Source: Kriegella sp963975415
GTDB lineage: Bacteria; Bacteroidota; Bacteroidia; Flavobacteriales; Flavobacteriaceae
Assembly: GCF_963975415.1 (NCBI RefSeq)
Contig: NZ_CAXBGN010000012.1
Location: 62,001-126,000 of the forward strand
Direction of reading: 5' to 3'
DNA: 64,000 nucleotides
Position numbers and translations under genes: made by a program
Notes under the pieces: model-generated
Told to the model about the DNA's origin: nothing
The model's input: only the letters and a program-made list of their open reading frames with translations
Database searches by the model: none
Part shown: in pieces, positions 37,464 to 45,534 of the stretch
How positions within the stretch are numbered: position 1 is the stretch's first letter
Layout of the letters: each line of letters starts with the position of its first letter

Positions 37464-37829
37464 TTATTTCTTTTTCAATTCGTTATCGATCAGTTTTTTT
37501 AATTCCTCCAATTCGGTTTTACTGAGGTCCGTTTCTTGTGTAAAAAAAGAAGCAAATTGCCCCGGACTGTCGTTAAAAAAGTTTTTGATGAGTCCGTTAA
37601 CATGTTTTGAGAAGTAATCCTTTTTTTTGACCAAGGGGTAATATTCCCGCAACCGCCCTAAACTTTGGTAAGCCACAAAACCTTTGTCGGTCATGCGCTT
37701 TAAAAGGGTCGCCACTGTAGTGGTTGCAGGCTTGGGTTCGGGGTAGGCTTCAAGCAGGTCTTTCATAAAGGCCTTTTTCCGTTTCCATAGGATGTTCATA
37801 AGCTCTTCTTCTGATTTTGACAACTGCAT
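37464..37829 (-). CDS. BlaI/MecI-family transcriptional repressor (module 2)
   Basis: A protein of 121 aa with the family winged helix (LSKSEEELMNILWKRKKAFM, EPKPATTTVATLLKRMTDKG, FVAYQSLGRLREYYPLV). The stop is one base from the M56 start, so the pair is one operon with the repressor first. Both promoter dyads (37854-37893) lie 25-65 bases upstream. It is only a distant paralogue of the module 1 repressor at 18616-18981. Confidence 0.93.
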   Translation of the reverse strand: MQLSKSEEELMNILWKRKKAFMKDLLEAYPEPKPATTTVATLLKRMTDKGFVAYQSLGRLREYYPLVKKKDYFSKHVNGLIKNFFNDSPGQFASFFTQETDLSKTELEELKKLIDNELKKK

Positions 37830-37853
37830 TCCCTTTGAGTTTAGAAGTTTGTT

Positions 37854-37893
37854 CTACGAATGTAGAGTAAATATTTTAATTCTACAAATGTAG
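37854..37893 (-). promoter_or_regulatory. Operator/promoter of the second BlaI/M56 module
   Basis: Two 12-base dyads, CTACGAATGTAG (37854-37865) and CTACAAATGTAG (37882-37893), 28 bases apart centre to centre. The core TACAAATGTA is the classic Bla/Mec operator (TACA..TGTA). On the minus strand the distal dyad contains TACATTTG, a perfect TAnnTTTG -7 box, so repressor binding would block the promoter directly. Confidence 0.75.
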
Positions 37894-37946
37894 AGTGAAA
37901 TAAATTATTTTATATTGCTTTTTCTTCGGATGCCGACCAAGGTGAA

Positions 37947-38046
37947 TAGGGCGCGTTAGGGATAGCAGTGAAAAGCCCGCAATGGCTTTTCGGCCTGAGG
38001 ACTTGTAACGGATAGCCCGACCCGACTTTTGAAGGGTAACGCCCTA
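37947..38046 (+). ncRNA. Candidate structured RNA element
   Basis: A 100-base stretch between the BlaI gene and the PhnA gene is closed by a 7-pair stem (TAGGGCG 37947-37953 with CGCCCTA 38040-38046). Inside is a perfect 8-pair hairpin (GAAAAGCC 37970-37977 with GGCTTTTC 37984-37991). Words such as CGTTAGGGATAGC and GGATAGCCCGACCC look like a conserved intergenic element of Flavobacteriaceae rather than random sequence; that is a memory-based impression. The strand is not certain, since a palindromic fold reads both ways. No reading frame of note. Confidence 0.5.
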
Positions 38047-38136
38047 GAAATTAGTTTTAGTGGTACTGTTTTTAGTATTGCGGTTTATTTTATGAGGGAA
38101 AGTCCTAAGTTTGCAACTCTTAAAATTATATGAGCA

Positions 38137-38715
38137 ATGCAGGTACTTGAACAATTGACGAATAGAAGTGGTGGAAAATGTGAGCTTTGTGGTGCTACCG
38201 ATAACTTAAGTGTTTATGAAGTGCCGCCAGTTTCTACAGGAGGTGTCGATGGCAGCCTTTTAGGATGTGCTACTTGCATCGGTCAAATTGAAGATCCCGA
38301 TACTACAGATGCAAATCACTGGCGTTGTTTGAACGATAGTATGTGGAGCGAATATGCCCCGGTTCAGGCGGTTGCCTGGCGTATGTTATCGCGTTTAAAG
38401 GCTGAAGGGTGGCCCCAAGATTTGCTCGATATGCTGTACTTGAGCGATGAAACCCTGCAATGGGCAAAAGCTACTGGAGAGGGCGTTGCCGAAAGTGAAA
38501 AAATTATTCATCGTGATGTGAACGGCGTTATTTTGGAAAATGGCGATAATGTGGTGTTGATCAAAGACCTAAAAGTAAAAGGGTCTAGTATGGTCGCCAA
38601 ACAAGGAACGGCCGTACGCCGAATATCTTTAGATCGCGAAAATGCCGAATACATTGAAGGAAAGGTCGACGGTCAGCAAATTGTGATTATCACCAAATAC
38701 GTTAAGAAGACCTAA
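38137..38715 (+). CDS. PhnA-domain protein with N-terminal zinc ribbon
   Basis: A protein of 192 aa. The zinc ribbon CELCGATDNLSVYEVPP with GCATCIGQI gives the CxxC...CxxC pair. The PhnA C-terminal domain contains DVNGVILENGDNVVLIKDLK and KGSSMVAKQGTAVRRI. Despite the historic link to phosphonate use, PhnA-domain proteins are of unsettled function. Length and start match the family. Confidence 0.9.
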   Translation: MQVLEQLTNRSGGKCELCGATDNLSVYEVPPVSTGGVDGSLLGCATCIGQIEDPDTTDANHWRCLNDSMWSEYAPVQAVAWRMLSRLKAEGWPQDLLDMLYLSDETLQWAKATGEGVAESEKIIHRDVNGVILENGDNVVLIKDLKVKGSSMVAKQGTAVRRISLDRENAEYIEGKVDGQQIVIITKYVKKT

Positions 38716-38761
38716 GGTTTTTTTGAATTCAAGGACTTAATCGAATCACTGTTGCTGTTTT

Positions 38762-39052
38762 TTATTTAATTATCGATGCGTAGTTGATAATGATAAAAAG
38801 TAGTAGAGCCACAGCAGCCATACACAAAATAAATATAAGGGTCGACTGCTTTGCGTTCAGATAATTGGCATAGCTTGTACCCATTTTAATCTTATTAAGG
38901 TCATCTGGTGAGGCTTGTGGAAAATTGTATTCGGTATGTGGGTTGTTTTCGTCAGAATGGATATTCTCCCTATGATTTACCCTGAATTTTTTTCTGCCCA
39001 ACAATGCCTTGTTCTGCCTGACCCTATTGACCATGTCGTAACTATGGCTCAT
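38762..39052 (-). CDS. Small hypothetical protein with one C-terminal TM helix
   Basis: A protein of 96 aa. The first 70 residues are polar and basic (MVNRVRQNKALLGRKKFRVN). One TM helix lies near the end (TLIFILCMAAVALLLFIIIN). No family recognised. It is transcribed opposite to the PhnA gene, with a sensible start and a clear coding pattern. Confidence 0.65.
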   Translation of the reverse strand: MSHSYDMVNRVRQNKALLGRKKFRVNHRENIHSDENNPHTEYNFPQASPDDLNKIKMGTSYANYLNAKQSTLIFILCMAAVALLLFIIINYASIIK

Positions 39053-39142
39053 AACGTATCATTTTAGAGGATAACTTAAAGATACTGATTTTTGCTGGAT
39101 TTTTAAGAAATGCTTTGTGCCGGATTACGAGCTGTTTTAGGA

Positions 39143-40531
39143 TTATGGTTGTAGCGCAACAAAATTCTCATAAAAATAAGGGATGGTCTCGATGCCCTTT
39201 AAGTAGTTCCAAATACCAAAATGTTCGTTGGGGGAGTGTATGGCATCACTATCGAGGCCGAAGCCCATCAAAATGGTCTTGCTTTCCAATTCTTTTTCAA
39301 AAAGGGCAACAATAGGAATACTACCGCCGCCTCGTTGTGGTACGGGTGGTTTTCCAAAAGTTGTTTCATAGGCCTTAGCCGCAGCTTGGTAGCCAATATG
39401 ATCGATAGGTGTAACATAGGCTTGTCCCCCATGGTGGGGGGTTACCTTGACGGTCACTCCTTCAGGAGCGATATTTTCAAAATGGGTCTTGAACAATTGG
39501 GTGATTTCCTTCCAGTCTTGATTTGGCACCAAGCGCATTGATATTTTGGCATACGCTTTTGCCCCGATCACGGTTTTTGCGCCTTCGCCGGTATAGCCGC
39601 CCCAAATTCCGTTGACATCAAGGGTAGGGCGAATGGAGTTACGCTCATTGGTGGTATAGCCCTTTTCGCCATACACGGCTTGAATGTTCAAGGCTCTTTT
39701 ATATGCTTCTAAATGGAATGGAGCCTTTGCCATTTCGGTACGTTCTTCTTGTGAAAGCTCTTCGACCCGGTCATAAAACCCCGGAATTGTGATATGGTTG
39801 TTTTCGTCATGTAGCGAAGCGATCATTTTTGCCAAAATATTGATGGGGTTGGCAACGGCACCACCGTAGAGTCCCGAATGAAGATCGCGGTTCGGGCCGG
39901 TCACTTCGACCTCGACATAACTTAACCCGCGTAGACCCGTGGTTATCGAAGGCACGTCATTGGCAATCATGCCGGTATCGGAAATTAGAATGACGTCATT
40001 TTTTAGTTTTTCTCTATTTTCTGCTACAAACAAGCCCAAGTTTTCGCTACCGACCTCTTCTTCACCTTCTATCATGAATTTGACATTACAGGGCAACTGT
40101 TCTGTTTTGATCATAAATTCCAAGGCCTTTACGTGCATGTACATCTGGCCTTTATCATCACAGGCGCCACGGGCGAAAATGGCCCCACCAGGGTGAAGTT
40201 CTGTTTCCTTGATGACAGGTTCGAACGGCGGTGAGTTCCATAGGTCTAGGGGGTCTGGGGGCTGTACGTCGTAATGGCCGTATACGAGCACCGTTGGCAG
40301 ATCGGGATTAATAATTTTTTCACCATATACGATAGGGTAGCCGTTGGTCTCATGAATTTCGACGGAATCACAACCCGCCTCTTCCAAAGCTAGTTTTACG
40401 GCATCGGCGGTGTTTAATACATCTTGGGTAAAGGCTGGGTCGGCACTTACGGAGGGTATTTTTAACAAGGTGATAAGTTCTGAAATAAATCGGTCTTTGT
40501 GTGTGTTGAGGTATTCGTTAATATGTTGCAT
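39143..40531 (-). CDS. M20-family dipeptidase/peptidase
   Basis: A protein of 462 aa with the zinc-site set of M20/M25/M40 peptidases: VLVYGHYDVQPPDPLDLWNS (His, Asp), FARGACDDKGQMYMH (bridging Asp), FMIEGEEEVGSENL (catalytic Glu pair) and the dimerisation domain with DLHSGLYGGAVANP. It cleaves dipeptides in the cytosol. Length fits the CNDP-like subgroup. Confidence 0.93.
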   Translation of the reverse strand: MQHINEYLNTHKDRFISELITLLKIPSVSADPAFTQDVLNTADAVKLALEEAGCDSVEIHETNGYPIVYGEKIINPDLPTVLVYGHYDVQPPDPLDLWNSPPFEPVIKETELHPGGAIFARGACDDKGQMYMHVKALEFMIKTEQLPCNVKFMIEGEEEVGSENLGLFVAENREKLKNDVILISDTGMIANDVPSITTGLRGLSYVEVEVTGPNRDLHSGLYGGAVANPINILAKMIASLHDENNHITIPGFYDRVEELSQEERTEMAKAPFHLEAYKRALNIQAVYGEKGYTTNERNSIRPTLDVNGIWGGYTGEGAKTVIGAKAYAKISMRLVPNQDWKEITQLFKTHFENIAPEGVTVKVTPHHGGQAYVTPIDHIGYQAAAKAYETTFGKPPVPQRGGGSIPIVALFEKELESKTILMGFGLDSDAIHSPNEHFGIWNYLKGIETIPYFYENFVALQP

Positions 40532-40752
40532 AAAAATAGCTTTGTATCGTATCTAAAAATACAAATAACGGTACAAATCTTATTGAATTGTTGTGAAAAT
40601 TAAAAATTCACTGTTGGCCTGCCTTCTTTAATTCCGACATCTAAAGAAGACTATTTGCCAAAGCGTTATTGATAGGCTGGTCGTGGAATGAAACGACAAA
40701 AAAATCAATAATTTTTTTAATGCCAGAGTATTTCAGAAATGATTTTTTGCCT

Positions 40753-40760
40753 TATATTTG
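40753..40760 (+). promoter_or_regulatory. Promoter -7 box before the tRNA-Leu pair
   Basis: TATATTTG, a perfect Bacteroidota -7 element, lies about 70 bases before the broken tRNA copy and 143 before the intact tRNA-Leu. It is the only such box in the region and should drive both. Confidence 0.6.
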
Positions 40761-40829
40761 CATCCCATTAAATAATGGGTGGTGGTAAATGGGGTTTAGC
40801 CCAAAATGCGACCGAGTACATATTGAGAT

Positions 40830-40903
40830 GCAGGCGTGGTGGAATTGGTAGACACGCTAGACTTAGGACTTAGACAAGTAAAAGTCGAAAAAGATTCTAA
40901 AAT
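40830..40903 (+). pseudogene. Broken tRNA-Leu (5' half only)
   Basis: The first 40 bases match the intact tRNA-Leu next to it with two changes (acceptor 5' strand, D-arm, anticodon loop CTTAGGA). Sequence then departs: no variable arm, T-arm or 3' acceptor strand follows, only an A-rich stretch. It cannot form a tRNA. It is a tandem partial copy ending where the intact gene begins. Confidence 0.85.
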
Positions 40904-40985
40904 GCAGGTGTGGTGGAATTGGTAGACACGCCAGACTTAGGATCTGGTGCCGCAAGGTGTGGGAGTTCGAGTCTCCCCACCTGTA
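40904..40985 (+). tRNA. tRNA-Leu (anticodon UAG)
   Basis: An 82-base class II tRNA. Acceptor GCAGGTG pairs with CACCTGT with a G-U first pair. Also present are the D-arm (GGAATTGGTAGACAC), anticodon stem CCAGA/TCTGG with loop CTTAGGA (TAG), a long variable arm (TGCCGCAAGGTGT), and T-arm GGGAG-TTCGAGT-CTCCC. Discriminator A; CCA is not encoded. Accessory DNA begins right after its terminator. Confidence 0.97.
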
Positions 40986-40986
40986 C

Positions 40987-41018
40987 AAAAGCCGAAGAGA
41001 AATCTTCGGCTTTTTTTT
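40987..41018 (+). terminator. Rho-independent terminator of tRNA-Leu
   Basis: GCCGAAGA-GAAA-TCTTCGGC, eight perfect pairs, followed by eight T, immediately after the tRNA. Confidence 0.95.
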
Positions 41019-41169
41019 GTTTGAAATCGAACCGAAAAAAAGGACAGGTACAACATAGGTAAAACATTTTGGTATTTTCGCATTAATATTTAAGTTGATA
41101 CCAAATAGCGCATTTTGATTTCAAATACTATTTTCACGAGTATTAAATAATTAATTTTATGAGGCGCAT

Positions 41170-42858
41170 ATGATTAGAACTGTTCAAAGACTTGAATTCG
41201 AAAATGTTTTTCCCGAGGAGGAACCAAAACCTATATTAGATTATTTAAGCCAGGTATCTTCTTCAACCCTACTTGGAATCATAGGATTTACGACCACCGT
41301 TCCACAACCTAATTTTGATAATTTTATTTCTGACCCCGACGTTAGTTGGGATATAATTCAAAGAGTCACTAAATATGGTAAGGAAAATCAGATTCCTGAA
41401 AAACCTGAAGTTATTTCAAGAGAAGCCAGTTTAAGGCTTTCCGAAACTATCTTGGCCAATCGCAAGAGTTTGTTGGACGACAATCCTAACGACGACAAAA
41501 CGGCTGATGAGCTAAATATCTTAAAGGCATTCTTGGTAATTAATAAAGAGGTCAATACCAAGCAATACTTCGGCGATGCACAAGAGAATATTGATAGGAT
41601 GGCAGATATGCTCATTACGATGGCATTTTCTTCTGCGGACATTGGCATCTATTCTAACACGGACTTGGAATTTGGAAAATTGGTATATGTTACTTTGATA
41701 AAGTTTGAACACCTCCTTCAGTTTTTGGGATCAAAAGCAGAATATAAATATTTACGGAATGCGCTCTGTGAAATATTTGGGGAAGACGATACCGAAGATT
41801 TGAAAAAACAAGTCAAACTGCTCTTTGCCACTCTTCTAAATTTAAAACTCAATAATAGCTACAAACTCCGATTAGAAGAAAAAGATAAATTACGTTTTCT
41901 TAAAACTTTGGCTTCAGCTGAAATAGAAGAGTCGACAGATTTTACAAATCTTAAAAATTATCCTATCTATGAAATTGATCATCAGACTTTTTCTATCATC
42001 GACTTTTTCTTTGTAGTAGATAAGTTTTTTAAGAGTGTTCGTTTCATACTTAAAGATGCATATAACAAGCACCATAATTTAAAACCAACGGACGGTAGGT
42101 TCTTTAGTTTTTACAACACTGAATTTTCTGAGGAAGTTCTAATGAAAATTGTTCTTGACGACATCTTTCACTGGAAATATCTGGTCAAGAAACAGATTGA
42201 AAATACAAAAGACAATGAACCCGATTATTACGTACGTCATAACAACAGGGTTTATCTCTTCGAAAATAAGGACATTCTTGTAGCCGCAGGAATTAAAAGT
42301 TCATCCGATATAGCGGAAATAAAAAAGTTATTAAAAAAAAAGTTTCTTAAGGATGATAGCCGTGCATTAGGAATCGGGCAGTTGGTAAAATCTATCGAAC
42401 AAATTGTGGAGGATAAGTTCCCTTACGATGAATATGTCAACCATAAAAAGAATATAACAATTTACCCTATACTATTAGTTAGCGATAGAATTTTTGAGAT
42501 TTTAGGGATGAACTATATCTTGAATAAATGGTATTTGGAGCTGGTCAAGGAAAAACTTGGGGATAAATACAATCGTAATTTTATTAGAGATTTGACTTTT
42601 GTAGATATGGATACTTTAATTTATTGGCTACCACATCTAAAGGAAAAAGATTCTAATTTTAGAAAAATAATAGAAAAGCATCACCGCGGCATGAATTTTC
42701 AAAAGAAAATTAATAACCCTAATTTAAAAAATGGGCGTGAACAAGCTAATGCCTATTTCTATCACAAACTTTCCCCTGTAAGCAATCGATTTTCGGAATA
42801 TAAATTTCCGAGAGAATTAATGGTAGATAAGTTCCGTGATGTATTATCTGAAGAATAA
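41170..42858 (+). CDS. Orphan protein with a PD-(D/E)XK-type nuclease signature
   Basis: A protein of 562 aa with no recognised whole-length family. Residues 350-410 read EPDYYVRHNNRVYLFENKD, that is P351-D352, 12 residues, then E365-N366-K367. A helix follows with GIGQLVKSIEQIVE (Gln404), then the strand NITIYPILLVSD. That order (PD, ExK, Q-bearing helix, hydrophobic strand) is typical of PD-(D/E)XK nucleases. The N-terminal 330 residues are helical and acidic. It is the first gene past the tRNA-Leu, alone, in A/T-rich DNA, with 839 bases of gene-free repeats downstream. An anti-phage effector is plausible but inferred; I see no partner gene. Confidence 0.75.
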   Translation: MIRTVQRLEFENVFPEEEPKPILDYLSQVSSSTLLGIIGFTTTVPQPNFDNFISDPDVSWDIIQRVTKYGKENQIPEKPEVISREASLRLSETILANRKSLLDDNPNDDKTADELNILKAFLVINKEVNTKQYFGDAQENIDRMADMLITMAFSSADIGIYSNTDLEFGKLVYVTLIKFEHLLQFLGSKAEYKYLRNALCEIFGEDDTEDLKKQVKLLFATLLNLKLNNSYKLRLEEKDKLRFLKTLASAEIEESTDFTNLKNYPIYEIDHQTFSIIDFFFVVDKFFKSVRFILKDAYNKHHNLKPTDGRFFSFYNTEFSEEVLMKIVLDDIFHWKYLVKKQIENTKDNEPDYYVRHNNRVYLFENKDILVAAGIKSSSDIAEIKKLLKKKFLKDDSRALGIGQLVKSIEQIVEDKFPYDEYVNHKKNITIYPILLVSDRIFEILGMNYILNKWYLELVKEKLGDKYNRNFIRDLTFVDMDTLIYWLPHLKEKDSNFRKIIEKHHRGMNFQKKINNPNLKNGREQANAYFYHKLSPVSNRFSEYKFPRELMVDKFRDVLSEE

Positions 42859-42884
42859 GATACTTCCAAATAACGTTAAAAAGG

Positions 42885-43300
42885 ATTGACTTTCTCCGTA
42901 GTCCATTCAGCCCATTCCCCTACATTCCGCAATAAAAGCTTCATTTCTGGAAATGCGCTTCATTAAAAAGTCTTGGACACAACTTTAAAGCTTCCGATTT
43001 CCATTACGCTAGTCCTATTATTAAAAAACACTTCATTATCAATCTTCAACTTTAAAGTTAAGTCCGCCTAAATTCTAATTAATGATAGAGATACGTATTC
43101 ATAAACCGTTTAGCACATTCCCCTACATTTCGCGAAAAGCTACACTACGGGAAAAGAGCTGCGCTACAATTATCTTGAACACAATCCCCAATTTTAGCTT
43201 TCCATTCCATTAATCCTTCCCGATTCTCTGGGAAGGAACATCTCATTCCCTAGCCAAAATCGGGAATAGAGTTCGCCTGATAGGAATTCAATTTAATGAT
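42885..43300. repeat. Two imperfect tandem copies of a 205-base unit before ssb
   Basis: Shared words appear in order about 205 bases apart: CATTCCCCTACATT (42913 and 43116), TTGGACACAA/TTGAACACAA, TTTCCATTACG/TTTCCATTCC, CGCCTAAATTCTAATT/CGCCTGATAGGAATT, and TTAATGAT at both ends. The second copy carries a 9-base inverted repeat TTCCCGATT/AATCGGGAA (43217-43225, 43258-43266). The whole gap 42859-43697 has no gene of note. Repeats next to ssb suggest a replication or transfer control region. Confidence 0.6.
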
Positions 43301-43647
43301 TTGGTATCACTTCCTATGTTTTTATACTTCATATAAGCCTTTAAATAAACTTCTATACCCTCACTGCTTAACCTCTTTTTGACAGCAAAACAACAACATT
43401 CATTTTTGGACAGCGGCATAAACCGTTGCGCAAAGCTTCACTTTTTATACGCCTTACCAAAACTGAATATTGAATCACACTAAGCAACAAAAAAAGGTAA
43501 CAGCGAGGGCGCTATGGGAAGTAAATCTAAAATAAATCTTATGAAATCTTACAAAAACATCAAAAAGTAAGCGACACCAAAAAAAACAAAAAAGGAAAAC
43601 GCTCAAGATATAATAAGTAAATCACTTCAAAAAAATATAACAATAAA

Positions 43648-43668
43648 CTGTCTGAATGGTTCAGATAG
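43648..43668. promoter_or_regulatory. Inverted repeat in the ssb leader
   Basis: CTGTCTGAA-TGG-TTCAGATAG, 8 of 9 pairs, 30 bases before the ssb start. It is a candidate repressor site or attenuator hairpin. Confidence 0.45.
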
Positions 43669-43697
43669 CATTTTAATTAATCTTTAAATATTTTATT

Positions 43698-44042
43698 ATG
43701 AGTACTTTAAAAAATCACGTACAGTTAATCGGAAACGTTGGACAAGAGCCAACCATTACAAACCTTGAAAGCGGTAAAAAAGTAGCACGTTTTTCATTGG
43801 CAACAAACGAGTATTTCAAGGATGCCAAAGGGGAAAAACAAACTGATACCAATTGGCATACTGTTGTTGCTTGGGGAAAGACCGCTGAAATTATCGAAAA
43901 ATTTGTAAGCAAGGGCAAAGAACTAGGTGTTACCGGGAAACTTAAAACCCGAACCTATACAACCGATGATGGCAATGAACGCTATGTAACAGAGGTTGAA
44001 GCAAATGAAATCCTATTACTTGGAAGTAAAAACGAAAAGTAG
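43698..44042 (+). CDS. ssb: Single-stranded DNA-binding protein (element-borne, short form)
   Basis: A protein of 114 aa containing the OB fold only: NHVQLIGNVGQEPTI, RFSLATNEYFKDAKGEK, TDTNWHTVVAWGKTAEI. It lacks the long disordered linker and acidic tip of housekeeping SSB, as is usual for copies on plasmids and integrative elements of Bacteroidota. It probably protects single strands during transfer or replication of the element. Confidence 0.92.
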   Translation: MSTLKNHVQLIGNVGQEPTITNLESGKKVARFSLATNEYFKDAKGEKQTDTNWHTVVAWGKTAEIIEKFVSKGKELGVTGKLKTRTYTTDDGNERYVTEVEANEILLLGSKNEK

Positions 44043-44054
44043 GATTCAAAAATT

Positions 44055-44094
44055 AAAGAGAGCGTAACCGTCTAAAGATGCGCCCTCTTTTTTT
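44055..44094 (+). terminator. Terminator after ssb
   Basis: AAAGAGAGCG pairs with CGCCCTCTTT with one mismatch, then TTTT. The 3' arm covers an ATG at 44078, which argues against that ATG as the start of the next gene. Confidence 0.75.
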
Positions 44095-44122
44095 CATTAT
44101 TCACACATTAAATATATTCACA

Positions 44123-44503
44123 ATGAAAGTACAAGTTAACGAAATTAAAGAAGGATTACAACATTTTCACGGTACGGAAATGTTCTATTCTATTCCATTA
44201 TTACGAACCCGATTTACGGACGGACTAAAATATTTGTCCGAGGTCGCAGAATGTTTTTGGCTGATTACGGACACATCCGTAATTGCAAAAAGTCTGATTA
44301 ATAGAAGCGAATTTGTAACCATAGACTTTAGAAGATTGTCCAAAGAAAAACAGGATTTTACAGGTTATGAAGCTGAAATTATTTATACCGATGGCAACGA
44401 TAATATTCTCGAAAAACACGGATATAGAGTAACCGATTTTCCGCTTGATGAACTGCGGTTATTTTTTGTAAATAATACGCTGATGTTACCAAGCGAATAC
44501 TAA
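44123..44503 (+). CDS. DUF6876-family protein
   Basis: A protein of 126 aa from ATG at 44123 (KVQVNEIKEGLQHFHGTEMF), chosen over an in-frame ATG 45 bases upstream that lies inside the ssb terminator. It includes LKYLSEVAECFWLITDTSV. DUF6876 is a small family carried by mobile elements of Bacteroidota, without known function. Its place between ssb and the mobilisation genes fits an element maintenance role. Confidence 0.8.
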   Translation: MKVQVNEIKEGLQHFHGTEMFYSIPLLRTRFTDGLKYLSEVAECFWLITDTSVIAKSLINRSEFVTIDFRRLSKEKQDFTGYEAEIIYTDGNDNILEKHGYRVTDFPLDELRLFFVNNTLMLPSEY

Positions 44504-44514
44504 AATCCAGAGCT

Positions 44515-44712
44515 ATGGTATATCTCAATTTTACAGACCTGAGCGAAGAAGCTCAAAACCGACTTTTAGAGAATTCTAAAATAGACGTTGAACGAAAATT
44601 TGGCGATAGTATTCGCAAATACGTAACCAAGAATTACACTTGTTTTGAAACGATGATTGAAGAAGAAGCCCTTCGGAATTTGTATTCCTATAAATTCATT
44701 TTCAATATCTAA
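44515..44712 (+). CDS. Small hypothetical protein of the mobile element
   Basis: A protein of 65 aa (VYLNFTDLSEEAQNRLLENS), helical and acidic, 11 bases after the DUF6876 gene and followed by a strong terminator. It is likely co-transcribed with DUF6876. No family recognised. Confidence 0.6.
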   Translation: MVYLNFTDLSEEAQNRLLENSKIDVERKFGDSIRKYVTKNYTCFETMIEEEALRNLYSYKFIFNI

Positions 44713-44731
44713 TTTTTTTGAAATAAGAAAC

Positions 44732-44760
44732 AAGCACCTCTAAATTCTGGAGGTGCTTTT
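44732..44760 (+). terminator. Terminator closing the DUF6876 unit
   Basis: AAGCACCTC and GAGGTGCTT pair perfectly and are followed by TT. Confidence 0.9.
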
Positions 44761-44819
44761 GTATGCAATTTATATCATATCAATAAAAAAACGTATCTTT
44801 ATTTCGCTGGAAATACAGC

Positions 44820-45100
44820 ACACAAATTAAAGTAGGGTTATCCACTTTTCGACTTTCGCCGATAACCATACACATCGAAAAATAACATATCGGAAAATTA
44901 TTTTCCTAAAATGGCAATCAGCTTTTTGAGCTGGATTGTATGGATTTTCGTTCGCCTGTGGCGAACGAAAAGGAATAGCAAGAGGGTAACACGCTACGCG
45001 ATGTTTCGGATTCCTTTTTGTTTTCAAATAACTGATTATCAGCTATTTGAATATATTTTAATATCCTGACAATCAACGATTTGCGACAAACGGGCTGAAA
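44820..45100. other. Candidate origin of transfer (oriT)
   Basis: A gene-free stretch just before the mobilisation genes holds a perfect 11-pair inverted repeat, TTTTCGTTCGC (44945-44955) and GCGAACGAAAA (44961-44971), around CTGTG. A GGAAT/ATTCC pair lies outside it. Placement between a terminator and a BfmA-relaxase operon is where oriT sits in mobilisable elements. The nick site is not identified. Confidence 0.5.
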
Positions 45101-45142
45101 ATGCCCATTTTTAGGGAAGATTTTGCGACAAATCGGCGAAAT

Positions 45143-45523
45143 ATGGACACATTTATAGGAATTAGATTCAAAAAGGAAACAGCAAAACGTTTTCAAGAAT
45201 TTTCAAGAACACACTTCAAATCACATACTGAGGCGATGGCAGCGATGCTCGATTTTTTCTTCTACAACGAGATATCACCAAAGGAAAAATTGGGTCCGAC
45301 CGGCCGGACAATCGAAGCTTCTATTAAGAAACGTATTAATGCGGTAATCGCTATAATGCGAGATATGGAAAAGACCCAGACCAAGCCGACGGTCGCGATG
45401 ATAGAATCACTTTTTCAGACCGAAGCACCAACAAAGAAACCTTTGATTTTAGAAAAGAAATTCGTGGAAGAAAAGAAGGAAGTACGATTCAGAGAAAAGA
45501 GAAATACAACGAATGAACTTTAA
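45143..45523 (+). CDS. BfmA/BtgA-family mobilisation protein
   Basis: A protein of 126 aa from ATG at 45143 (DTFIGIRFKKETAKRFQEFS), preferred over an ATG 42 bases upstream that only adds an unlikely leader. It has a ribbon-helix-helix-like N-terminus with SRTHFKSHTEAMAAMLDFF and a basic C-terminus. This family binds oriT and helps the relaxase in Bacteroides mobilisable transposons. The relaxase gene follows after 11 bases. Confidence 0.85.
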   Translation: MDTFIGIRFKKETAKRFQEFSRTHFKSHTEAMAAMLDFFFYNEISPKEKLGPTGRTIEASIKKRINAVIAIMRDMEKTQTKPTVAMIESLFQTEAPTKKPLILEKKFVEEKKEVRFREKRNTTNEL

Positions 45524-45534
45524 ATTTCTGAGCT

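Noticed and set aside
40830..40903. A second functional tRNA-Leu
   Set aside because: No T-arm or 3' acceptor strand follows the anticodon loop.
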